Assembly: GCF_047495875.1 (NCBI RefSeq)
Contig: NC_092497.1
Coordinates: 4,287,437-4,351,436 of the forward strand
Direction of reading: 5' to 3'
Source: Pithys albifrons albifrons
Taxonomy: Eukaryota; Chordata; Aves; Passeriformes; Thamnophilidae
Length of the DNA stretch: 64,000 nucleotides
Shown here: in pieces, positions 11,964 to 22,558 of the stretch
Numbering within the stretch: position 1 is the first letter of the stretch
Layout: every line of letters starts with the position of its first letter
Made by a program: the position numbers and the translations under genes
The notes under the pieces: model-generated
What the model saw: the letters and a program-made list of their open reading frames with translations, nothing else
Told to the model about the DNA's origin: nothing
The model's database searches: none

Positions 11964-13442
11964 GATGTAACTGGACAAGATTTTCTTTTCTTTTTTGTTT
12001 GTTTGTTTTTTTAATTGAAATTTGTAAATCCAGACGTCACAACACACACTCTAATTAGCATCATCTAAATGTGAATATCCACATCATATTTCAGTAGGCT
12101 TCAAAGACTTACAGAGAAACTAGACAAGTCCTGGTAGCCTTCTAGGGGTCATTTAATGTTCTGCAAAAGGTCTGGATAAGGTGTAAAATTTTTTAGTTGA
12201 ACTATGTCAGTGTCAACTTAGGCTAAAAATTTTGAACTTGACAGCTCCTAGGCAAACATATCTTGTCTCCACACAAGCAAATTCTTCTCCTTATATGAAG
12301 ATATAAGAAGATTGTCAAAGCAAGAGTAGGAAAGAAGGGTATTAGTAAAATGAAATTCATAAGTATAATAGAATAGGAGTAAATAAAAGTAAATGAGCAT
12401 AGCTCTTAATATGGAGGAAAAAAGGAGCCTGAGGCAGAAAGTTTATTGAGGAGATTACACTGATAAAATTGATAGTTTTGGCGTGTTGGTATAGTTTTTC
12501 TGAGTGAGATGTTTTACTCGGGCTGTTACAAGAACAAAAGGGATAAAGCTGGTAGATGATTTGTCAGCAAGACCTCAGGGAAAGCCACTGCTTCAGTGAT
12601 CTCACTGAACTTAAAAGAGACTTTTGTAAAGATAGTTTTCAGGTCATGGAGTAGTGCTAGAAAACAAGAGGAAATTCTTCTTAAAACACAGGCAAAATTA
12701 AGTTACATGGCATTGAGTATAAGAGGAAAAGCCTAAAAGTTTCTGTTATGAATAGAAAAATACCTTCCAAAATCTTGTAGTTGGTAAGGGCACTGCTACT
12801 GTAATTACTTTTCTATTTCAGATAGAAATCAACATTAAGTGTAAGGGATTTTTTTTCTATGAACTTTAAATTGGGAAAATAAATGCTGAATAGTACTTCA
12901 TTCCATTTCTTTCTAATAGGCCATTAGTCCAAATCAGAAGAAAATTATGAATACAATAAATGAGGACTTTAATTGGATCAGCAAATAAACACTAATTAAC
13001 TAAGGGTTTTCAGTGTTATTGTTAGCAAGAGTCAAAATTCAGTTATCGACGAAGTCAATAATTTTGCTAAAACTCTGTCTCACTTCTAGTTCTGTGGTAA
13101 AGAAGGAAATAAATAGAACTAAAAGATAACAAATGGAAACAAGGAACAAAATGGAAAATATTCCTAGCTTTCAAGTTCTATTGATTTTTGAACTGCAGAA
13201 AATGGGTTAGGTAATTTAAAACACCACAGGAAAAAATTTCACTGCATGCTGGTAAAGTAGCTCAAAAAGACTTTATAGTAATGCCACCATATGTAACCTT
13301 TAAAATTATGTAGAAAATAAAATTGTTAATTCTCTCTGAACTGTTTAGTACCCATATCTATTCTGTAACTAAAAATGCACAAGACTTTACAGTCTCTTGT
13401 ATAGGGTTGATGAAACACATTCAACTCATTTACTGAATCTTA
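11964..13442. other. unique AT-rich DNA, nothing recognised
   Basis: A T-rich stretch near 11980-12015 adjoins the CR1 fragment. No gene or repeat family is recognised in the remainder. Confidence 0.5.
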
Positions 13443-14290
13443 TCATAGAATCCTAGAATCATTTACATTGGAAAAGAACTTTAGGAGTCCAGCTGTTAGA
13501 TCAGCACTTCCAAACCCACCACTAACCCATGTCCTTAAGTGTCACATCTACAAGTCTTATGCTCCCGGGGATTGTGACTCCACTCTTGCACTGGACAGCC
13601 TGTTCCAATCCTTTGCAACTCATTTTGGTGAAGAATTCTAATTTTCTCCCTGAACAACCTCACCACATCCCTGTCATCCTCCTCTGTTGCCTACCCTGTC
13701 CTCCAGAGGTGATACACTCTCCTGTTTTTCCCCAAATTCCAGACAAAGCTCTCTATTCAGACAGGCAAATCTCCTTCCCCCCTGGATAATCTTTTGGCAC
13801 ATGGGGCCAGCCTGATCCTGTATCTTTAATCTTGCTTTCTTGAAGCATATTCTGTCTTCCTGGACTCCTTTGCACCTCAGATCTGCCTCCCAAGGACCTC
13901 TCTCCACAAGGCTACTAAACAGTCCAAAATCTGCCCTCCAGAAGTACCAGATGAGAGTTCTGCTGACCTCTTTCCTTACTTCTCTGAGATTTCAAAAATA
14001 TCATCCCACAATTGCTGTGCCCAAGACAGTCTCACGCCACCACAGCTTCCCACCAGTCCTTCTCTGTCACAGTCTGCAGGTCCATGGAGGCACCTGCCCT
14101 GGTGGTCTTGATCACCAGCTGTGTCACATGCTCCAGGAGCTTCCTAGATTTCTCCTCTCTACTGTGTTGTATTTTCAGAAGACATCTGCTAAGCCGATAT
14201 ACCCCATAAGAAACAAGCGCCAGCTGCTTATAGAATATTTCTCCTGCCTCTATGTCCTAGTTGAAAGGACTATATCATTTATGATATTCA
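13443..14290 (-). mobile_element. CR1 LINE with internal deletion of the reverse transcriptase region
   Basis: On the minus strand the copy starts inside the CR1 endonuclease near 14290 and runs through the end of that domain and the linker towards the reverse transcriptase (to about 13640). It then passes directly into the CR1 3' UTR (13639-13443), which ends in TCATAGAATCCTAGAAT read on the plus strand. The reverse transcriptase domain is absent. The parts are collinear and in one orientation, so one internally deleted copy, or a template jump during reverse transcription, is more likely than two insertions. Confidence 0.85.
13640..14290 (-). pseudogene. CR1 ORF2 remnant: endonuclease C-terminal half and linker
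   Basis: Translating the minus strand, with frame breaks, gives recognisable CR1 ORF2 segments. These are an IFYKQL motif, a 'CLLKIQHSREEKSRKLLEHV' block that corresponds to the region after the GDFN motif, a 'DCLGHSNCGMI' segment, a 'KGVQEDRICFKKARLKIQDQ' linker and finally ATEEDDRDVVRLFREKIR at about 13641-13694. In CR1 the last block lies just upstream of the reverse transcriptase. In-frame stops and shifts make it non-functional. In the 'GHSN' block the usual catalytic Asp of the SDH motif reads as Asn. The 151-codon plus-strand frame across this interval is only an antisense shadow. Confidence 0.85.
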
Positions 14291-14345
14291 TTTAAAACAA
14301 ACAAACAAACAAAACCCAAACCAAACTAAACCAAAACAAAAAAGT
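14291..14345. repeat. CAAA/ACC-rich tract
   Basis: An A/C-rich tract (CAAA repeats then AAACC units) at the 5'-truncated end of the CR1 copy. Confidence 0.85.
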
Positions 14346-15645
14346 AAAATCCCTTATCTTTAGGAATTCTGAAAGGATTGGACAAGCTCCTTGGCCCATT
14401 GATCTAATGGTGTATTTAGAATTTTTGGAACATCGGGGATATTGCATGTGTTAAAAAGCTAGATAACATGATTTTATGGAAAATTTGTCAGGACTGATTT
14501 GCTAAGAACGCACTCAGGTGGCTCTCTGGGAAGTGTGGAAACCTCTCACAGGCAACCTTCTACACCTACAAATAGATATGGAACCAAACACAATCACTTG
14601 TGTCATGACCTTGCTCTTATTTCTCCTTTTTAACAGTTTTGTCTCTACATGGAACTACATACTGCTGTATCAGGTTGTGAGGGACAAGGAAACAGACAGG
14701 GAATCATTAAAATATTAGACAAAATATAAAATTCAAAAGTCAAGAAAGTAATAGATTTATAAAACAAAGATATGATTTTGTTTTTGATTTGGAGGAACTG
14801 TTTACTTACCTCTGAACTTAGACCTTTACAACATCTCAAAAAAGTCATGGAAATACAATTGTTACCTGGAAATTGGGCTAAAAAGGCAAAATAATGGAAA
14901 AAACCCCCAAATTTTATTAAACTGTTAGAAATGCACTCATCTGATCTAGAAAATTAAATATTATTTATAATGTAATGCATCAGAAAAAATCAATAACAGA
15001 ATATGTTAACATAAAATAAAAATTGTAGCAAGTTAATGTAGATTTTTGAAAAACAGTATTGACCCAAGATTATAATCAGCAAAATGCATGAAGGGTAATC
15101 CAGAGAATGCTTAGGAATAAATGAATTCAATTTGAATGTATCACTCAAATTATTTTTTGATCTAATGGAGTGATAATTGAATTCTTTTTCTAATCTGAAG
15201 CAGGGGAGATAGTAGCACCACAACATAATTACTTGTCTGGTTAAATACATCGTCCTTTTTTTGTGGAAATAATTTGCTTTCAGATTCATGCTGAGAAGCT
15301 ACCAGCTCCTCTTTATCATAATATAATTTAACAAAATGTAGAATTCCTTCTTCATCAAATTAAACCAATTTGTAAAATTGAAGAGTCTTTGGGTCTCAGC
15401 TCTTCAATCATTCTCTATTGTTACACTCAGATGAAATAACAGGGCATTAAAAATGAAACCTTTGAAAAGGGACTATCTTTTCTTATAAGTAGGATTTAAA
15501 GGAGAAGAAAACAGGGAGAAGATGTCCTTCAAGATGGAAATGACTCAAAGGATTTTGTGAGAAGTACACAGACTAAATCCTTGGATTACTGGATCTCTTT
15601 TACAGACACCTCAGGAATGCCTGAAGCCAGGGCAGCTTACTCCAA
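14346..15645. other. unique AT-rich DNA, nothing recognised
   Basis: A 99-codon minus-strand frame (14990-15289) is low in informative residues and has no recognised domain. No repeat is recognised. Confidence 0.5.
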
Positions 15646-15925
15646 CAGAATCATAGAAACATACTATCATTAAGCTGGAAAATACTTCTGAGTTCATTGA
15701 GTCCATCTGTTAACTCAGTACCACTGTGTTCACCACTAAACCATATTCCAAAGTGCCACACATGCTTTTTGAACACTCACAGGGACGGTGACTCCGTCAC
15801 TACCCTGGGCAGCCTGTGACAGGGTTTAACAACTCTTCTGGTGAAGAAATTTTCCTTAATATCCAAAATCCTCCCCTGGTGCAGCTTGAGGCGATTTCCT
15901 CTGCAAAGCCTTAGGTTGGATAACT
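15646..15925 (-). mobile_element. CR1 LINE fragment (3' UTR)
   Basis: Antisense CR1 with the CAGAATCATAGAAAC terminus at left, then 'tgccacacatgctttttgaa', 'gggacggtgactccgtcact' and 'ccctgggcagcctgtgacag'. It resembles the CR1 group at 13.4 kb and 57.7 kb rather than the 'ccatgggcagggacacctt' group. Confidence 0.92.
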
Positions 15926-16329
15926 CTTTAAGTATCAGAGATTATTGACCACAACCCCCTCAAATGCCTCCTGATTTAACAGAGCAGGATAATTGATTCT
16001 GGGTCTTGCTTTGGTTTTGCTGTTGCTTGCAGCAAGTCCTGATGTGAAGTCAGGTAGGTACTTAATAGGTCGCTACCACAGGCTCCCTCACATCTGTTGC
16101 TACTGAAAAACAACAGGGTTGCTTGTTTATTTTGAAAGATTCCTGCTGTATCTCAGGCTCAGAATTATCAGCCATGTAAATGACTTTTAGAAGTTGGGAA
16201 CTTCTGATGCTACACACCTTTTTAATACTTTGTGAATTGTTGTTGTCTCACAGGCTCTGATTTGAGAGGTTATTCTTATTCACTGCATCTCACTGAGTAA
16301 AGTAGGTGCAGGTGACCGATATCAGGGAT
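15926..16329. other. unique DNA between CR1 fragments
   Basis: Nothing recognised. Confidence 0.5.
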
Positions 16330-16530
16330 GGCAGGGACCTTAAAGACCAGACCATCTCACTCCAACACATTGTCACAGTAGGACTTTTTCCACTTTCACT
16401 TCCGCAGGTTGCTCTAATTCCCATTCAATCCTGAATAATTCAAGGAATAGGCCTGCTACAGCTTCTCTGGACAACCCATTCCAGGGTCTCACCAAAATTT
16501 TTCTCTAGAATGTTCTTAATTAGTCTCTTA
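16330..16530 (-). mobile_element. CR1 LINE fragment, degraded
   Basis: Antisense CR1 3' UTR without the terminal octamers. It shows 'gcagggaccttaaagaccag', a degraded 'gactttttccactttcactt' and 'cagcttctctggacaaccca'. Boundaries are approximate, and divergence suggests an old copy. Confidence 0.85.
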
Positions 16531-19015
16531 ATTAGACCCTCTCCCATAGAAATCTGTTGCACTTGGTATTTCAGGAGACTGGTGACTAGATCCAGTATAG
16601 CTTATAGTGCAGCCCAGTAAGGGCAGATCTACAGAGCAAAACAGTCATTGTTGAGGACCTGTGTGTGCTTTGACATTTGGAGGACTTTTCCCCAAACTGT
16701 GATCCAGTCCTGTCTCTTATACCCATCAGAATTGTACTGGTGTGCATCAGTGTGGTACTGCAGACCATTTTCTAAGTGCATTTGGTGTGATTTCACTTGA
16801 GAAGAACCCAGTACACACAGTCCAGGAGACTGACCTGCGAAATTGTAACCAAAGCTGAGGTGGTTACCTAAGCATCATGAGTGAAAATAGCTGAGATACT
16901 GCCTTGCAAAAAGATCTTTTTCATCTCAGGTGAAACTTTCATATGTCATTCAGGTTCCACATTATGAGAAATTGGGGATTTTCTGTTTTAAAGGCTGGTC
17001 TTTCAGACCTGCTTTGCTTGGAGCAGTAGCACCTAGACTTCTAAAGGTTTTCTGTCCTCTAAATATCACAGAAAAGTTGGGCAGCTCATTACTCATATGT
17101 TTTTGGGGCTCTCCACTGTGTGATTGTGTCTGCTTTCAAGTTCTTTTCTACAAGTTACGTATATTGAGGAAAGCATCCTTTCTTTTCTTTCATTATTGGT
17201 TTGTTGGGTTTTGTTGTTTTGTTGTGGTTTTTTTTGTTTTGTTTTGGTTTTTTTTTTTTTTTTTGCTTTCAAAGTTACAATACCTCTGTATGGATCAATT
17301 GTTTCAGGATACAAAGTGATCCACAGTAACAATATGGAAGGTATCTCCAGTGGTTTTAAAGGAGGGTCTCTCTCCTGCATCCTGACAATGTTTTTTTAAA
17401 ATTCAAGTCCAAATCTGAACTCTACTACTACTCAGTAAATGTTTAACTTGAAGCATTTTAAAGGAAACCCCACAGAAAACTCAAACATTACACAGGGTGC
17501 ATCAGTGTCAGAGTTGAGCAACCTTCAGACCAAACATTGTTGTTCCCCACACCATAATCTTTCCCTGTGATTTGACTATGAACTAGTTCTCCAATTAGTA
17601 TTGTACCAAAACCTATGAATTCAACCTGGATGCTATGCAACTGGTGAATTGATGGAAATAATGTTGTATTACTGAGTAGCTGAGCCACAGGTAATTAAAG
17701 AAATTGTAAAATTGACAAGAATCCTTTACCACCTGGAATTAATTTCAGTAAGAAAAGCAACTCTCTCTCTTTAAGGACTCCTTTGTCATGTTTCCATGAA
17801 AAAGTAATAAATAATAACACCCCCCAAACCAATGAATAAATAAATTCAGGTTCTTTCATGTTTAGTCTTAGTTTTAGCTGAGGACCCATTGGTTAAAATA
17901 TTAACTTTAAATGAGATGTCCTGTAATCCACAAGCAAAATTATCATTCACCTAATAAATTTATAGCTGCAAAGGCAAAAATACATCTGCCTTTTACCATT
18001 TCTGCACTCACTATGTCTGAGCAGATTTGAAGGGGAGCAGGTAGAAATACAGTAACCATAAATGTAACACACAGAAAACGGATCTGTTCTTCTGCAAAGG
18101 CAGTTAAAGTTGAATGAAAATTTATAAATTTAAAGGATGGAAATTCTAGCTAGACATTTTATTGCTAAAAGTAATTACCTTTCATCTCGGTTTCCCCCAC
18201 CTCCCCCAGTCTGTGCTCACTGTCTAAAATAGATTGATGGAATGATTAAGAATTCTCTCTGAGATACAGTAAGATTATATCAATTATTTAGAAGTGTTAA
18301 AATTTTGGCAGGGACATAATCCACCTTCTCAATTTGAAGACAATCTGGAGACTAATACAAACATGCATTAAGGGAAGAAATTCAGGCAGGGTAAAGCTAG
18401 TGTGACAAAATGAACACTTGTACTCCACTATTACATCATGAGGAGAAGAGAATTAGCTGTCAAATGATAAACAGGATGAATTGCCTGCTTGTCATATCAA
18501 AAGCTTTTAGCTTTAATCTGAAGATAATGGATATATTGCAAGTTTTACAATGATAAAGTCGAATTTTGGGAAAGTTAAAATGAAGTGTCCTGACCTTTGA
18601 TAAAAGAATTACTGAATACCTACTAAGATTTTAAGTTGTTTATTTTCTATAAACCATTCAGATTGAGAACAAATCCTGGTAATCTATAAAATAGAGAGTG
18701 TCATTTTGGACAGGTTATGAATCTTTATAAACCATTTTCCATAAAGACACAAATAAATATTAATTGATGTGATATTTGTAATAACATATACTAGGTAGTA
18801 AAGACAGAGATAAACTTATCTTGAGGCATATTAAGAATGGATGCAACACCAGGAAATTGGGGTGTAAATACATGATCTCTGCAAAAACAGCTGTTGAGAT
18901 TTAAGACTGCTGTTGGCTACCATTAGTTCATTACCGTCTTCCTAGCTGAATCACAGTAACAGATCAAAAGATTGTTTATAATTGATTTCACCGCGGTCAG
19001 CCAGCTTAACAGACC
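16531..19015. other. unique AT-rich DNA with a G/T-rich tract
   Basis: A G/T-rich low-complexity tract (the complement of the A/C-rich class) lies at about 17198-17264. The 129-codon plus frame and 95-codon minus frame across it are simple-repeat artefacts. From 17.3 to 19.0 kb I recognise no repeat, gene or structured RNA. Confidence 0.5.
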
Positions 19016-19042
19016 TTTAAATCAGCAGGCTGCTGATTTAAA
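19016..19042. promoter_or_regulatory. 13-bp-arm near-perfect palindrome in repeat-free DNA
   Basis: TTTAAATCAGCAG (19016-19028), one G, then CTGCTGATTTAAA (19030-19042) form a perfect inverted repeat. AGAC on the left and GTCT on the right extend the symmetry with a one-base offset. A CCGCGG site with two CpGs lies 20 bases upstream (18991-18996) in otherwise AT-rich DNA. It could be a dimeric transcription-factor site in a conserved element. This regulatory reading is inference. Confidence 0.4.
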
Positions 19043-20142
19043 CCAGTCTATCTGACATTCCACTGAAGCAGACTAATAATATTTGTGCATTAGGTTACCA
19101 CAATCCAGCTCTGGGAATGGTAACAGTTTTAGAACAATAATGAACAAACTGGGCAAGAGCTGCATAAGCTACTCTATCTTGGTTTAGAACTACAGGAATT
19201 TCTGTGTCCATCCTTGGGTTGGTTATTAAAAATCAAATTACTAAGGGTATTTCTGAACATAAGTTTGATTAGTGACAAATTATCATAGTCTGAAAGTAAA
19301 TACGATCTTTCCAGGTTATCATATGTATAATTATGCAGATGAAAGTAGCAGATATAGGCAATAATTTACTTTTAAAAAGTGCCTAAATATATACATACAG
19401 ATTTTTTTAAATTTTTTTTTATTTCTGTAGCCTTGGAGAACCTCAGTGGACATCCAGTTGTGGTGGAGGAGCCTGCCTTCTACTGTTGTCATTGTAACAG
19501 TCTTACACTTTATCCTTTCCAGGGCAAAGTTGTACAGATTATGAGGTTAAAGTACCTTCTACTACTCGCAATACCATTTTCCATTGAAAGGAGGTTTAGT
19601 AATCTGTAGTGCTTCTGTTGATAACTATTACCCAGTGTTATGTCTTGTGTAAGTAATAGCAATTATTAACCGAGCCTTGGATGTATCAACGTATCAAAAG
19701 TAAACAGAAACAGTGAAACTCTGAAATAATATTATTATTCCGCCCCCCGCCTCCCCACCCCTTTTTTTTTTTGCTTTTAAACACTATTTAAAACAATCTA
19801 TCTGAGTTTTGTCAAAAGTAAATCTTGCCAAGTATAGTTCAACAATTCCTTCTTATTCCATGTCATTGCTCCTGAAATATCCATGTCCTTTTCTTTATCC
19901 ATTGGTACTTCTTTTGTCCTTCACATGTATATTCATGTAGAAGATGAAATGCTTCAATAACACCTTTGTGTTCATTTTCAGAGACAGCAGAATAAAAAGT
20001 CATATCACGCTTTGTTCTCATCACTCTATAGTACTTTATTTGCCACATGTACCCCGCAGGGACTTCAGCAAGAGAGCTTGCTGCAAATCTTCCATCAGAG
20101 CTGGGCTAGAGCACTGTTTTGCTATACATTAGAAAGATTCTG
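19043..20142. other. unique AT-rich DNA, nothing recognised
   Basis: No gene or repeat family. A pyrimidine-rich stretch (C-rich, then a T run) lies at about 19740-19772. Confidence 0.5.
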
Positions 20143-20810
20143 TGTCTGGGTTTATCTTCCAACAGAAAAATAATGAAATTTCCTTGTGGAAGGTGAATTT
20201 AATTGTCAAAAAAACCCCTATTCTCTGTAGTGGTTTTAGCTAGGCCTCAAATTGGCAGGCTCAGAGAATCTATGTGGATTGAGAGACAGCTCTCACCTGA
20301 CTGGGTAGCCAGGAAGTATTTTATACCAGATGACTCAAACTTAAGATTGTGTGCAGCAGTGGGAGGTGTTAGTTTAGTTCCATTATGGCTGGAGTGCAGA
20401 GAAGACTGCTGCAGTTGTTCTGCTCTGTTGGGTCCTGCTCCTGCTGCCTCTGCTTGCACTTTATTTGAATTCAGGGAATTAGAAATATTTTGTTGTTATA
20501 CTTTCTCTTTCTTGCAGGATCTTTTAGAGTACTTACAGATTTAGAGTAATACACTTTGTATTAACTGGGGAGTGGGAAGTTATTTCTTGTTCTACTATAC
20601 ATAACTTGTGTAAGTGTGTGTTATATTGTAGTTTTCTCTTAATTTTCTCTTTTCTGTATAAATACATGTAGCTAGTTTCAGCATAAACCTGGTTTGAGGT
20701 TTTTTTTTCCCCTCTCCCTCTTTTTTTTTTCCCTTAGCTGGTTGAGGGAGGGGAGGAACACTTTTTCTCCATCTTGGACAGTTGGCACTTTGCCAGCTCA
20801 ACCCAAGACA
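20143..20810 (+). mobile_element. solo LTR, relative of the element at 44.0 kb
   Basis: From about 20230 onward the sequence aligns with 44002-44630. Shared blocks include a 'ctaggcct' segment, 'tttgaattcaggga', 'gtacttacaga', 'ttggggagtgggaagttatt' type sequence, GTATAAATACAT (TATA-like, about 20657) and the end ACCCAAGACA. The 3' end at 20810 is shared. TGTCTGGGTTT and AACCCAAGACA form imperfect terminal inverted repeats, which suggests the start at 20143, but the first 90 bases diverge from the sister copy. I find no clear target-site duplication and no internal retroviral genes. The small open frames inside are incidental. Confidence 0.75.
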
Positions 20811-21796
20811 CCCTCAGTGAATTTTTGGTGGTATACAGATAACAAAATACTTTAGTTAACAGGCTATATATGTGCCAGGTAAAGAAAAAGGGAGCTGACC
20901 ACTGGGTCTTCTGGTGCCCTGGGTAATTAATTGAGCTGAGTACAGCAGCACTGTTGGCTTTACAAATCCAAAGAAAAAGGTTGAGCTATAATATTAAGTA
21001 AAGGACACATAGATGTCCTCCTTCTGGTTTAAAAAATTAACATAATTCAAATGCTAATATTATTTATTTAATTGTTTTCCCCTCCCTTCTGTACGTGAAA
21101 TATTGCTCATTCTTTCAAAGAAAATATTATTTTTTAAGTTTTTTTTTTTGGTAGTTCATCAATTACTTCAATACAAAACATATCTTTCAATACTCTTCTC
21201 AACTAAAATGTTGTTTAAGGTGAGTGAAACAATCTGGTTTGAGAGACTCTCAAAAATAATTTGTATCTTGAAATTAATTATAATTTATCTTTACATTTAC
21301 CCTCTTTCAAAAGTTGAAAGAAAAATCTGTAACAGTTTAAAAATATTTCCTTTGAATTTTCTTCTACCCTTTTTCAGTCCACTGTTTTTGATTTTATTGT
21401 TCAAATGGATAACATTTATCCCTTAAAATATTAATTTTCTGTTTTTTAAAAAAAACATTCTGTAAATTGTTGTCATAAATACAATCTGTAATGATTTCAT
21501 TAGCAATAATAGTTGGTCATCTGAATCTAATTATAAACATTTTTTTCTTCATTGAACTAATGTTCAAATTGTTTATTTTTAATGAGAAATCTACAGTGCA
21601 GTATTATTTCTTCATATTTTCTAATAAAATGAATTTTATTACCTATTTGTATACTAAATAAGTGTTAATATTCCTTAAAATGTTTATATAATTTAAGCAA
21701 TTTGATGAAAAGTAACAGGAAAGTCAACAATTCCATTAAACTGCTTCTACCTTCAAATTTCATAGTCTTATTTAAATTTTCTTGTCACTATATTAT
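20811..21796. other. very AT-rich unique DNA
   Basis: Spacer between the solo LTR and the RTE-type element. The 107-codon plus frame at 21103-21426 is K, F, I and L-rich and looks like chance. Nothing else is recognised. Confidence 0.5.
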
Positions 21797-22151
21797 GGGA
21801 ACTTCTTCGGGGACACCCCCTTGTCGTAGGGGAGTAGCTTGAATTCCCTCATGAGGCTGAGAGCTATGCTGGAGGTGGTTTGTGCCGCCGGTAGGGTCTC
21901 CCATGCCAGACAGGTCTCAGGTGAAGGGTCAGACAAAGTGTGTCCATGGGCAGGATGGGCTCGCTAGCAGTCTGGCAACCATCCTAGGAGAAGGACAACT
22001 CCAACCCCAAACCCAGGCAGATGGAGCTCACCTGACCCTGTAAGGCTATCCATCTAAGAGAAGGATACTCTGACCAAACCTACGTCCTGAGGTATTCACT
22101 GTCACCGTCCGAGCTTACTAGGCCGTGGCAGATGAACCTCAGGAGTAAAAG

Positions 22152-22481
22152 GTGGGACCAGTTCTGTGCACGCTGTGCCTCACCTTAAAAGTCCATTGCG
22201 GAGGCTTGAAGGGTTCACCCACATTGCAAAGCTCTGTAGCGGCAGGCAAGGGTTGCAAACGGCAGGCGATAGGAAACAGCTGGAAGCCGCAGACCCAACC
22301 CTGCATGCAGGCGGTTCAGGATATTGGTCATTCGAGACTGACCCTGGAGATGACAGTCTTGTGGGGTTGCATCCTGAATGACCAAGCAGCCTTTTCTAAG
22401 AACAACATTGCTTGCTCCACATGGAGAGAGGTCTGGAAAAGGTGGCCTAAACAAAGCTCATCTCCACACCTGGTTGGATAA
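22152..22481 (+). other. open frame in the RTE 5' region, possible upstream ORF remnant
   Basis: A 109-codon frame lies in the 5' region of the retrotransposon, in the same phase (codons beginning at multiples of 3) as most of the main coding region. It includes several Cys residues (CTLCLTLKVHC near its start), but I recognise no domain. It may be chance in GC-richer 5' UTR or a relic of an upstream ORF. Comparison with other copies would decide. Confidence 0.3.
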
Positions 22482-22558
22482 CCACGGCCAACTGGCATCT
22501 TCCATGCAGTCAAACAAAACCAAAGAGATTTCAAAGGCATACACCTGCCTGCAAAGGT

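Noticed and set aside
13840..14295. 151-codon plus-strand open frame
   Set aside because: It is antisense to CR1 ORF2 coding on the minus strand, which explains its openness.
16930..17319. 129-codon plus-strand frame with a hydrophobic end
   Set aside because: The C-terminal half is translated from a G/T-rich tract; no domain, and the rest fits chance.
20138..20815. Target-site duplication for the 20.1-kb LTR
   Set aside because: Flanks (TTCTG and CCCTC) do not match, so the left end or the integration history is uncertain.
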